A stretch of 64,000 nt of DNA, taken from positions 1-64,000 of the forward strand of contig JAEWMS010000045.1 in NCBI GenBank assembly GCA_023393115.1. The letters run 5' to 3'. The translations under genes were made by a program, and so were the position numbers. The DNA is from Bacillota bacterium. Its GTDB lineage: Bacteria; Bacillota; Clostridia; Acetivibrionales; DSM-1351. The notes under the pieces were generated by a model that saw only the letters and a program-made list of their open reading frames with translations, was not told where the DNA came from and did not search any database. Each line of letters opens with the position of its first letter. The stretch's first letter is position 1. This document shows positions 22,637 through 30,807 of this stretch, in pieces.

Positions 22637-25072
22637 TTAATCTTGAATTTCAATTTCCCGTGCATTACAGCAGGCCTTTATATCCCCAAGGGTGAGTTTA
22701 AACCTCTCAATATCAGCCTCATTGCAGTTAATAACCACCTTTTCTATCTCAGCTTTCATTGATAGGGAGTTTTCTGTCTTGTACTTCCTGGTCTGTGAAA
22801 TAACTTCCTTTAATTTATCGCCAAAGGTTAACAGCTCGTTATCAATAATACCTGTCTTTTCCCAGCACAGCTTGTGAATGGATATACAGCCTTCCTTCCG
22901 CCTGAAAAATTGCTGATAAAGATACTCGGTAATATGGGGAACATAAACTGCGTACAGCTTCAGAACATTAAGGAAGCTGTAATAAAGCGCATATTGTGCA
23001 GAGCGGCGTTGGGCATACCCATGCTTTTCAGGCTGGTACAGCCGCTCTTTTACGATTTCCAGGTAGTAATCACATAAATCCTTCCAAAAGAAGTCGTCCA
23101 GCTCATGCCTTGCCAGACCTATTTCATATTGGTCAAGCTGTCTGGCGGCCTCAGAGATTGTTTGCCTGCAGCGTTCAATTATCCAGAGGTCAACAGGCAG
23201 CAGCCTGATTTCAGTAATTGCCCCCTCGGCCGCCTTTTGTGAATCCGACTCTTTCCCCTTTTCTAAAATTAAAGTTCTAATTGCTCCGGGGTCAAAATCC
23301 TCCAGATGTGAAGCCGCAAATTTTGCTGCATTCCAGAGCTTGGTTATAAACCTTCTGGCAATGCTCAACTCATCGCTTGCAAAGAAGGTATCGGTACCCA
23401 GTCTGGAATTGGCAGCCCAGTACCTTATAACATCTGCAGAATGAGCTTGTATCAGCTCATTGGGTGATAGCCCTGAATTGTTTTTCGACTTGCTTATTTT
23501 CTCCCCCTTCTTTGCAAGCACGTAGCCGCAGATCATTATATCCTTCCAGGGAATTTCACCGGTGTGATAAAGGCTTTTAACTATTGTATAAAATGCCCAG
23601 GTGCGGATTATCTCATGAGCCTGTGTCCTCATGCTCATTGGTAAAAGCCTTTTGGACATATCGTTTTCCTCTCCCCATTTTGCGTTAATCTGCGGCGTTA
23701 CTGATGAAGTAGCCCAGGTATCAAATACCGACCTTTCAGGAATAAACTCTTCACACCCGCAGGCACAAGCTTTGTCCGGAGCACCTTCAAGAGGATTTAC
23801 CGGCAGCCGCTCCTCACTTGCCGCTATTATTGCACCGCAGTTTTTACAATACCAAACGGGGATTGGAACTCCAAAATAACGCTGCCGGGAAATGCACCAG
23901 TCCCATTTCAGATTCTCAACCCATAGGGTGTACCTGGTCTTCATATTGGCAGGATACCAATTAATTTTATCCGCTGCTTTAAGGTACAGATCCTTTTTTG
24001 ACAGAATATCAATATACCACTGCATTGAAGGTATGATTTCTACCTCTTTTCCGCAGCGTTCGTGAACCGCAACTGTATGAGTTATTTTTTGTGCTTCCAA
24101 TAAAAGTCCTTTTTCTGAAAGCAGCTCAATAATGTGCTTTCTGGCTGCCGATACCTTTAACCCGCCTATAAACGGAACACTCTCCATTATGGTTCCGTCT
24201 GTCTCAATAACTTTTCTGTACGGCAGCTTATGGTTCTCATACCACTCAACATCTGTACTGTCTCCGAAGGTGGCGCACATAACAACTCCGGTACCCTTCT
24301 CAAGACTTACCTTATCATCGGATAATACAGGTATGGAGTAACCATATAGCGGAACCTCTGCTGTCGCCCCTATAAACCTTGTATACCTTTCATCCGAAGG
24401 ATTTATGAAAAGACAAACACAGCCATATAGCAGTTCAGGCCTTGTAGTGGCGACTGTCAGCGTTTCTTCACCAACCCGAAAAGGAATATAGTTAAAGGTT
24501 GTATCCTTATCAATCGTGTCCAATTCGGCTTGTGCAATGGAAGTCTGACACTCTGTACACCACAAAACCGGAGATTCCTTCATATAGGCCTTCCTCTCCC
24601 GAAACAGCCTTATAAAGGATTTTTGGGATATTCTCTGGACCATGGGATTTATTGTTTCATATTGCAAAGACCAGTCTACAGAAAAACCTAGTTTCTCCCA
24701 TAAATCCCGGAACTCTTTTTCATACTTTTCAGTAGTAGAAATACATCTCTTTATGAATTCACTTCTGGGAAGATTTCTTACAATAATCCCCTCTTCCCTT
24801 TCTACCAGCCTTTCGGTAGGCAGGCCGTTATCATCAAAGCCGAAGGGATAATATACGTTATATCCCTGCATCCGCTTGTAGCGCGCAATCATTTCAGCCT
24901 GAGTATAGGAAAAAATATGTCCTATATGAAGATTTCCGCTAACCGTTGGTGGTGGCGTATCAATTGAGAAAATTTCCCTGTTGCTGTTTTCTTCAAAAGC
25001 ATAAATCTCATTCTCTTTCCAGAATCCTTGCATTTCTTTTTCTGTTTGACAGTAGTCATAATTCTTTTGCAT
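22637..25072 (-). CDS. valS: Valyl-tRNA synthetase, archaeal/rickettsial-type
   Basis: A class I synthetase that charges tRNA-Val. It has the HIGH site (GNLHIGHIFSYTQAE, H49-H52), the KMSKS variant KISKS in KKGEKISKSKNN, an editing domain between them and zinc-type cysteine pairs (CKNCG, CACGC). With 811 residues it lacks the C-terminal coiled coil of ordinary bacterial ValS. The segment RYWAANSRLGTDTFFASDE and the following FITKLWNAAKFA match the archaeal-type enzyme also found in Rickettsia, rather than the usual bacterial form. Such a gene is likely to have been acquired by transfer. Expression is controlled by a T-box with a GUA (Val) specifier, and a second small structured leader precedes the ribosome site. 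Confidence 0.93.
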   Translation of the reverse strand: MQKNYDYCQTEKEMQGFWKENEIYAFEENSNREIFSIDTPPPTVSGNLHIGHIFSYTQAEMIARYKRMQGYNVYYPFGFDDNGLPTERLVEREEGIIVRNLPRSEFIKRCISTTEKYEKEFRDLWEKLGFSVDWSLQYETINPMVQRISQKSFIRLFRERKAYMKESPVLWCTECQTSIAQAELDTIDKDTTFNYIPFRVGEETLTVATTRPELLYGCVCLFINPSDERYTRFIGATAEVPLYGYSIPVLSDDKVSLEKGTGVVMCATFGDSTDVEWYENHKLPYRKVIETDGTIMESVPFIGGLKVSAARKHIIELLSEKGLLLEAQKITHTVAVHERCGKEVEIIPSMQWYIDILSKKDLYLKAADKINWYPANMKTRYTLWVENLKWDWCISRQRYFGVPIPVWYCKNCGAIIAASEERLPVNPLEGAPDKACACGCEEFIPERSVFDTWATSSVTPQINAKWGEENDMSKRLLPMSMRTQAHEIIRTWAFYTIVKSLYHTGEIPWKDIMICGYVLAKKGEKISKSKNNSGLSPNELIQAHSADVIRYWAANSRLGTDTFFASDELSIARRFITKLWNAAKFAASHLEDFDPGAIRTLILEKGKESDSQKAAEGAITEIRLLPVDLWIIERCRQTISEAARQLDQYEIGLARHELDDFFWKDLCDYYLEIVKERLYQPEKHGYAQRRSAQYALYYSFLNVLKLYAVYVPHITEYLYQQFFRRKEGCISIHKLCWEKTGIIDNELLTFGDKLKEVISQTRKYKTENSLSMKAEIEKVVINCNEADIERFKLTLGDIKACCNAREIEIQD

Positions 25073-25076
25073 AACA

Positions 25077-25139
25077 TTAACCTCCTAAGCCGCTTTAGTG
25101 GCTTTGAGCCGTAATACCGGCCACAAAATGTAATGAAAT
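25077..25139 (-). promoter_or_regulatory. Repeated structured leader element, copy A (before valS)
   Basis: 63 nt between the T-box terminator and the valS start. It is 80% identical by hand alignment (51 of 64 positions) to the stretch 51796-51859 before an ABC ATPase gene. Conserved blocks are ATTTCATTAC, GGCTCAAAGCCACT and GGCTTAGGAGGTTAA, the last holding the Shine-Dalgarno sequence. Possible helices are P1 GCCG/CGGC, P2 GGCT-CAA-AGCC and P3 AAGCC/GGCTT. P2 excludes both P1 and P3. An in-frame stop shows that this copy is not coding. Confidence 0.65.
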
Positions 25140-25188
25140 TTATCTACTCACATACCCGCTATAAGGCGAATAAACCTTGAACACAAAC

Positions 25189-25485
25189 AAAAAAGTCCGC
25201 CGAAGCTTTAAATTTATCAAAGCTAGGGCGAACTATATGCGTCCGTGGTACCACCTAAATTCAGATATGACTATCTGCACTCTGTCAATACGGGAAAAGT
25301 TTAAACCTTTTACTAACTTAAAAGATGTCTGCTTAACCGATATCGCTTTCCCTGTAACGGTGGAAATCTCCGTTGAAGCCTACTGGGCTATCCTAACCGG
25401 GAATAACCTTTCGGTTCAAAGCTCAAAGGCTACTTCCATACATCCTTCACGAAGATTTGCACCAACCATCTTCTCTCTCTGCTTC
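25189..25485 (-). promoter_or_regulatory. Valine T-box leader controlling valS
   Basis: On the minus strand the leader has an AG-rich stem I start (CAGAGAGAGAAGATGG). The specifier region GGAA-GTA-GCCTTTGAGC follows, with GUA (Val, 25431-25433) as the specifier codon. The T-box core AGGTGGTACCACGG lies at 25243-25256, and a terminator hairpin follows. The UGGU bulge matches an ACCA acceptor end, which fits tRNA-Val (discriminator A). Uncharged tRNA-Val should stabilise the antiterminator and allow transcription of valS. Confidence 0.92.
25195..25233 (-). terminator. T-box terminator hairpin
   Basis: The stem pairs TCGCC with GGCGGA and AGCTTT with AAAGCT, followed by TTTTTT (25189-25194) on the minus strand. 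Its 5' arm lies directly after the T-box core, as expected for the competing antiterminator. Confidence 0.88.
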
Positions 25486-25542
25486 AGGTGAGTATGTACT
25501 CCTCCTTGTCAATGCCGTTTTTTGTTGTGTTCGTTTTTAGTA

Positions 25543-25571
25543 ATATTAATTTATATTATGCAAAAAGTCAA
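25543..25571 (-). promoter_or_regulatory. Promoter of the valS leader transcript
   Basis: On the minus strand TTGACT (25566-25571) and TAATAT (25543-25548) are separated by 17 bases. This places the transcript start near 25536, about 50 bases before the stem I region of the T-box. Confidence 0.6.
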
Positions 25572-25626
25572 GATAAATGTAAGATATATTTTCCAAAAGA
25601 GTTACTGCAATACATTTATCTTTATA

Positions 25627-27258
25627 TTATTCAAATACCTTTTCGATTTCACCATTGTCTATCATTTCAAACAAGGCCGAAACAACCTCAGCATCCAAAC
25701 AGCCCTTGTCTACATCAACCTTAAGTATATCCTTAACAGTAAACATAGCCATCTTCGCACGGTATGGACGGTCAGAATAAAGAGCATCAACACCTTTTGT
25801 AGTAAATCCCGGGTCAAATATTTTGGATACGTTCTCCTTACTTATACCTACACCTGTATCTTTGATACTTATGTAAATGTCTCTGTTCTGCTGATAAGTT
25901 TTAATAAATATTTCCCCTTCACCCTCTATTGCTTGTGAAGCGTTCACAATAATATTCATCATAACCTGATTGAGCTGTCCCGGGTAGCACTTGACCCTGG
26001 GAATATCCCCATATTCTTCATGAACTGTAATCCTTCGTTTCAACAGATTATTCGTAAGTACAAGCACGCTTCTAATGCCTTCATTAATATCTGCCTCCTG
26101 GAAATCTGCCTGATCCAGTCTTGAAAAGCTTTTCAAGCTTTTAATGATTTCAATTATTCTGCTGCAGGCCATTAAATTGACGTCATTTGCTTCTTTTAAC
26201 TGGCTGAACATAATAATCAATTCATCATTTTGCTCTACGGCAGGATGATTGAGTAACACCCCAAGAATCATTTCCTCAAGCTGAGTATTACTGTTAATAG
26301 CACCTATTGGAGTGTTGATTTCGTGTGTTATTGCCGCCATAAGTAATCCCACAGAAGCCATTTTTTCGGTCTGGACCAGCTGAGCCTGTTGTTTTTGTAT
26401 CTGAATTTTCGACTCCAAAAGCTCGTCATTTTGCAGCTCAAGCTCAGTATTCTGGTTTTCAAGAACAAACTTCTGGTTTTCAAGTATCTCGTTATAGCTT
26501 TTTAATTTTTTCATGATAGCGTTTGTTGAATCAGCGAGAGATTCGATTTCTCTCAGGGGCTTTTTCAAAACAATATCAGTGTTGGCAGCCCTTTCCTGAT
26601 CACCCTCGGCCAACGCTTTTACCTTAGCTTCCAATTGTTTCAAGGGATTAATAATAGGTATGACAAGAAACATGCTGAGTATTTTAGCTATAATAAGTGC
26701 CAGACAGCTTAAGCTGATTATTACTGAGAAAACAGGTACTAATAGTACCAAAAGGAACTGTGGATTTACCCTTACATAAATATTTCCGATTTCATTGTTG
26801 TTTGAATTCATAATGGGTTTAACAGCTTCTGTATCCTGAAAAAGCTCACTGCTATCATGATTATCCTGCTCCTCTGCTTCCAACTCATTGGAGTAAATAA
26901 TTTTGTTCTGTACCTCAATTCTTATGTGAAATTCACTCACTCCGCTGTCATAAGGAATTATGGTATTAATTATTGAATTCCTGGTTATATTGTCCACCCA
27001 TTCGTTCAAGCGTGAATCACCCTCGTTCAATTCATTAATACTTTTGATTCCCAGACTATTCATAGCTTGACCCGAATTTAATTCCTTCTGGATGGAATAG
27101 CTCATGACATCCGACTGATATGCAGCAAAGTTACGAGATGCAGCCAGAATTATCAGTATAATAACTCCACTCATAAAAAGAACTGTTATCAAGGCTGATA
27201 ATGACGTAGCCCTCTTTATTCTCTTCTTTAACGTTCTTCTGTTCCTCTTAATTTTCAT
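25627..27258 (-). CDS. Sensor histidine kinase fused to the end of an HD-GYP protein
   Basis: Two membrane helices (about 20-40 and 170-200) bracket an outside sensor region. A HAMP-like linker and a long Gln/Glu coiled coil (245-300) follow. The H-box has H312 in ITHEINTPIGA. The ATPase domain has the N-box (NIIVNASQAI), G1 (DTGVGI, 467-472) and F-box (FDPGFTT), and then stops at about residue 489. From 490 the sequence is the end of an HD-GYP phosphodiesterase: DALYSDRPYRAKM, then LDAEVVSALFEMI. The G2 box that closes over ATP is missing, so kinase activity is doubtful. The simplest history is an in-frame deletion joining a kinase gene to a following HD-GYP gene. Confidence 0.85.
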   Translation of the reverse strand: MKIKRNRRTLKKRIKRATSLSALITVLFMSGVIILIILAASRNFAAYQSDVMSYSIQKELNSGQAMNSLGIKSINELNEGDSRLNEWVDNITRNSIINTIIPYDSGVSEFHIRIEVQNKIIYSNELEAEEQDNHDSSELFQDTEAVKPIMNSNNNEIGNIYVRVNPQFLLVLLVPVFSVIISLSCLALIIAKILSMFLVIPIINPLKQLEAKVKALAEGDQERAANTDIVLKKPLREIESLADSTNAIMKKLKSYNEILENQKFVLENQNTELELQNDELLESKIQIQKQQAQLVQTEKMASVGLLMAAITHEINTPIGAINSNTQLEEMILGVLLNHPAVEQNDELIIMFSQLKEANDVNLMACSRIIEIIKSLKSFSRLDQADFQEADINEGIRSVLVLTNNLLKRRITVHEEYGDIPRVKCYPGQLNQVMMNIIVNASQAIEGEGEIFIKTYQQNRDIYISIKDTGVGISKENVSKIFDPGFTTKGVDALYSDRPYRAKMAMFTVKDILKVDVDKGCLDAEVVSALFEMIDNGEIEKVFE

Positions 27259-27410
27259 TCAGCCACATCCGCCCCCGAATTTATATTTACATTCTACCTT
27301 ATGTGACAGGTTTAATATAGAATATTTGTAAATAATTTCACTTAAAAAATTTGTGATATTTTATCATAATTATACTTTTTTTGTTATATATTTGTCTGTA
27401 TATTCTAAAA

Positions 27411-27458
27411 AAGTGCACCTCCAAAATCAGATTTTCATCCAACCTTAGCGGTGCACTT
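27411..27458 (-). terminator. Rho-independent terminator after the acyl-CoA synthetase gene
   Basis: A perfect 9-bp stem (AAGTGCACC/GGTGCACTT) with a 30-base loop is followed by a run of T on the minus strand. The 27259-27560 gap also holds a pair of TCCGGA palindromes (27461-27488) between this hairpin and the synthetase gene, but no gene. Confidence 0.75.
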
Positions 27459-27560
27459 CAATCCGGAGTTTATCATAAATCCGGACCTTATCCTTTTGTT
27501 ATAACCTTAATATATAACATCATTTTGTAACCTTATATTCCAATGTAAATTGCAGGCTGC

Positions 27561-29198
27561 TTATTTTATTTCATTTTGAGCAGCTACCAGGCTGGATGCT
27601 CCGAACTTTTCCCTGAGCCTTGGTTTTTCTATCTTTCCTGTAGGATTCCTTGGTACAGTATCAAATATTACCTTCTTTGGGCGTTTATAACGCGGCAGAG
27701 AAGCACAGAAGGCTTCAATTTCAAGTTCGGTACAGGCACATTCTGGCTTGAGTTCAATAATTGCTGCCGCAATCTCTCCCTGACGCTTGTCGGGGAGGCC
27801 TATTACCGCAACATCCTTGATCGACTTGTGGGCTCTCAGGAAGTCTTCTATTTGTACAGGATAAATGTTTTCTCCACCGCTTATTATGACATCCTTCTTC
27901 CTGTCTACAAGGTATATAAAGCCGTCTTCATCCATCATTGCCATATCTCCGGTAAACAGCCAACCGTCCTTAAGTACGGCAGTTGTCGCTTCAGGATCAT
28001 TAAAGTAGCATTTCATAACTCCAGGGCCCTTTACAGCCAATTCTCCCACCTGACCCTGGGATACCTCAATACCGTTTTCATCAGTTATCTTCACTTCCCA
28101 GTCGTGACCGGGTATACCTATGGCTCCAACCTTATGTATGTTTTCAACTCCCAAGTGAACACAGCCCGGGCCAATGGATTCACTTAATCCATAGTTGGTA
28201 TCATATTGGTGGTGAGGGAAATACTTCTTCCAGCGGCGGATCAAGCTTGGAGGGACAGGCTGAGCGCCTATATGCATCAGTCTCCATTGTGAAAGCTCAT
28301 AATCTTCAAGCCTTACGTCCCCTCTGTCTATAGCATCAAGAATATCCTGCGCCCATGGCACAAGGAGCCAGACTATAGTAATTTTTTCCTCAGAGACTGT
28401 TTTCAGTATCCAATCAGGCTTTATGCCTCGCAGAATGACTGCCTTGCTGCCTGCCAGAAAGCTCCCGAACCAATGCATTTTTGCCCCTGTATGATACAGC
28501 GGAGGAATGCACAAAAAATTGTCTTCACGGGTTTGACCATGATGATAGTATTCTGTATAGCAGGCAGACATCAAGCTTCTATGTGTATGTAAGATTGCTT
28601 TCGGGAAACCGGTGGTTCCTGAGGAAAAATAAATAGCCGCGTCATCTTCATCTGTAAGCTCGATATCCGGAGCCTCCGAGGAGCAGTTGGCAGTCAGGCG
28701 GTCATAGTTTTCGGCAAAGGTAGGCCTGTTTTCACCGGCAAAGAACAAAATTTTCACCTGCGGAATCTGATCATATATAGTTTCTACTCTTCCGATAAAT
28801 TCAGGTCCGAAAACCAGTGCTGTGGTTTCGGATAATTCAAGACAATATTTAATTTCTTCTGCTGTGTACCGGAAGTTCATTGGGACTGCGAGGGCGCCGG
28901 CTTTAAGAATTCCAAAGTAAATTGGCAGCCACTCAAGGCAGTTCATCATAAGGATAGCAACCTTGTCGCCTTTTTTGATGCCGCGTTTCAAAAGCAGGTT
29001 GGCCATTCTGTTAGCTTTTTCATCGAAGACGCGCCAGGTCATGTCTCTGCGGTATTCACCAGCCGGATTGTTTTCTATTAAATCATATTCCTTCCAAATG
29101 ACGTTGTGGCTGTCCTGTAGATCCAGATTTAATTCGGTGAGACAAATTTCCGATCCGTATAACTCGGCGTTTTTTGACAAGATTTCAGTAATAGGCAT
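27561..29198 (-). CDS. AMP-forming acyl-CoA synthetase (fatty-acid ligase type)
   Basis: Member of the ANL adenylating superfamily. The P-loop-like motif is IYFSSGTTGFPKAILHTH. The other core motifs are YGLSESIGP, GWLFTGDMAMMDEDGFIYLVDRKKD and, near the C-terminus, NPTGKIEKPRLRE with the catalytic Lys. The start is ATG 29198, ten bases after GGGAGG. It activates a carboxylic acid, probably medium- or long-chain, as acyl-AMP and then acyl-CoA; the chain length is not readable. It reads divergently from the nucleoside-transport operon and has its own terminator, so it is probably a one-gene unit. Confidence 0.87.
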   Translation of the reverse strand: MPITEILSKNAELYGSEICLTELNLDLQDSHNVIWKEYDLIENNPAGEYRRDMTWRVFDEKANRMANLLLKRGIKKGDKVAILMMNCLEWLPIYFGILKAGALAVPMNFRYTAEEIKYCLELSETTALVFGPEFIGRVETIYDQIPQVKILFFAGENRPTFAENYDRLTANCSSEAPDIELTDEDDAAIYFSSGTTGFPKAILHTHRSLMSACYTEYYHHGQTREDNFLCIPPLYHTGAKMHWFGSFLAGSKAVILRGIKPDWILKTVSEEKITIVWLLVPWAQDILDAIDRGDVRLEDYELSQWRLMHIGAQPVPPSLIRRWKKYFPHHQYDTNYGLSESIGPGCVHLGVENIHKVGAIGIPGHDWEVKITDENGIEVSQGQVGELAVKGPGVMKCYFNDPEATTAVLKDGWLFTGDMAMMDEDGFIYLVDRKKDVIISGGENIYPVQIEDFLRAHKSIKDVAVIGLPDKRQGEIAAAIIELKPECACTELEIEAFCASLPRYKRPKKVIFDTVPRNPTGKIEKPRLREKFGASSLVAAQNEIK

Positions 29199-29381
29199 AT
29201 TAACTTTTCCTCCCGTTCTACCATAAAACAATTTTATACGATAACACTATATCATATTATATTATAAATACATATTTTATGGTAATCAACTAACAAAACA
29301 AAAGTTCAATTCATAACACATACATTTTATATATTTAATCCATCATATTATTAATAGAGAAGTAAATATAATGGATAATTG

Positions 29382-29411
29382 TTGTATTAGTTTGGTAAGT
29401 GATGCTAAAAT
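29382..29411 (+). promoter_or_regulatory. Probable promoter of the nucleoside ABC operon
   Basis: TTGTAT (29382-29387) and an extended -10, TG-C-TAAAAT (29403-29411), are separated by 18 bases. The transcript would start about 37 bases before the bmp gene. No purine riboswitch is visible in 29232-29454. Confidence 0.5.
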
Positions 29412-29454
29412 ATATATGTAAACTAAAATAAAGTAAAACAGGGAGGCACTTTTA

Positions 29455-30606
29455 ATGAAGAGGATTTTAGCAATAGGGATGGCTCTTATTATGGTTTGCA
29501 CTATGCTTGTAGGTTGTGGTGCAAGCGCAGGCACAAAAAGCAGTGATGGTTTTGAGATTGCATTGATTACCGATAAGGGTAATATCGATGACAAATCCTT
29601 CAATCAGGGTTCCTGGGAAGGTGTAGTTAAGTTTGCTGAAGAAAATAAAATTACCCACAAGTATTATAAGCCAGAGGAAGCCTCTGATGCAGGCTACCTC
29701 GCAGCTATTGACCTGGCTGTAACAGGCGGAGCAAAGGTTATTGTAACACCTGGCTACCTGTTCGAGGTACCAATATTCGAAGCTCAGACAAAATATCCTG
29801 AGGTTAAATTCATACTTCTCGATGGTGAGCCGCATACAGCTGATTACAAAACCTTTAAAACTGAAAAGAACGTTGCCAATGTAAAATATGCAGAACAAGA
29901 GCCTGGTTATCTGGCAGGCTATGCTGCTGTTGCTGACGGTTATACAAAGCTCGGTTTCATGGGCGGTATGGCTGTTCCTGCAGTTCAGGCGTATGGCTAC
30001 GGTTATCTTCAGGGTGCAGAAGCTGCAGCTGCTAAATTAGGCCTTGCAGATGGTTCAATCTCGGTTACTTACCACTATACTGGTGACTTCGCTGAGACAG
30101 ATACAAACAAAGCTACAGCAAAGACTATTTATCAGGAAGGTGCTGAAGTTATATTTGCTTGCGGTGGATCAGTTGGTAAGAGTGTTATGTCAGCTGCCAA
30201 AGAAGCCGGTAAGAAAGTTATAGGCGTCGACGTTGACCAGAGATATGACAGCGATACAGTTATTACTTCAGCCATGAAGGAGCTTGGTGGTTCGGTTTAC
30301 CAGGTACTTGCTGCTATCTACAAGGATAATAAGTGGGATACTTTTGCTGGAACAACTACTCACTTTAATGCTAAGAACGACGGTATTGGTCTTCCTACCT
30401 CTGTAATCGGAGATGAAAAGGCTGATGCATTTGACAGATTTAAATCCTTTAAAAAAGCTGATTATGACGCAGTATATACTACTCTTAAAGACGAATCTGT
30501 AAAACCACTTAACACAATCAAGGTTGCTGCTGAAACAGGATATGCTACAGCAGATGAACTTACTTCACAATTAAACCTTAAGAAGGTTAAAGTTACAACA
30601 AGATAA
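29455..30606 (+). CDS. BMP-family nucleoside-binding lipoprotein
   Basis: Substrate-binding protein of a BmpA/Med-type ABC importer. A lipoprotein signal ends at LVGC (C21). The mature part begins with the family's GFEIALITDKGNIDDKSFNQGSWEG. Later segments typical of the fold are PGYLFEVPIFEAQTKYPEVKFILLDGE, EQEPGYLAGYAA and GFMGGMAVPAVQAYGYGYLQGA. Characterised relatives bind purine or pyrimidine nucleosides. It is the first gene of a complete importer (binding protein, ATPase, two permeases). A strong hairpin after it should make it much more abundant than the rest, as binding proteins need to be. Confidence 0.92.
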   Translation: MKRILAIGMALIMVCTMLVGCGASAGTKSSDGFEIALITDKGNIDDKSFNQGSWEGVVKFAEENKITHKYYKPEEASDAGYLAAIDLAVTGGAKVIVTPGYLFEVPIFEAQTKYPEVKFILLDGEPHTADYKTFKTEKNVANVKYAEQEPGYLAGYAAVADGYTKLGFMGGMAVPAVQAYGYGYLQGAEAAAAKLGLADGSISVTYHYTGDFAETDTNKATAKTIYQEGAEVIFACGGSVGKSVMSAAKEAGKKVIGVDVDQRYDSDTVITSAMKELGGSVYQVLAAIYKDNKWDTFAGTTTHFNAKNDGIGLPTSVIGDEKADAFDRFKSFKKADYDAVYTTLKDESVKPLNTIKVAAETGYATADELTSQLNLKKVKVTTR

Positions 30607-30646
30607 TATAAATAAGTAACGGGCCTATCTTATTTGAAATGCCCTT

Positions 30647-30674
30647 AAAGGGGGAAGGAAGCACCTTCCCCTTT
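30647..30674 (+). terminator. Intra-operon terminator/attenuator after the binding protein
   Basis: GGGGAAGG and CCTTCCCC form an 8-bp stem (extendable by AAA/TTT) around a 5-base loop, followed by a T-rich tail (TTTTATTTT). It lies 41 bases after the binding-protein stop and 134 bases before the ATPase start, so only part of the transcription should continue. Confidence 0.8.
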
Positions 30675-30807
30675 TATTTTACTGTTTTATAGTAAGTAAA
30701 TATTAATCTTTTTCATTAGTAAAAAACACGATATAATGTTTATAACGGCTTGTTATGTCAGCTGGAATCAAACTACGTGCTCGGCACGCAAATGGGAGCT
30801 TAAACTT

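Noticed and set aside
25177..25491. Open frame of 104 codons on the plus strand opposite the valS leader
   Set aside because: It lies entirely over the T-box and terminator of valS. It has no ribosome site and no recognisable protein sequence.
29232..29454. Purine riboswitch before the nucleoside importer
   Set aside because: I looked for the conserved three-way-junction bases and found none; only a promoter is visible.
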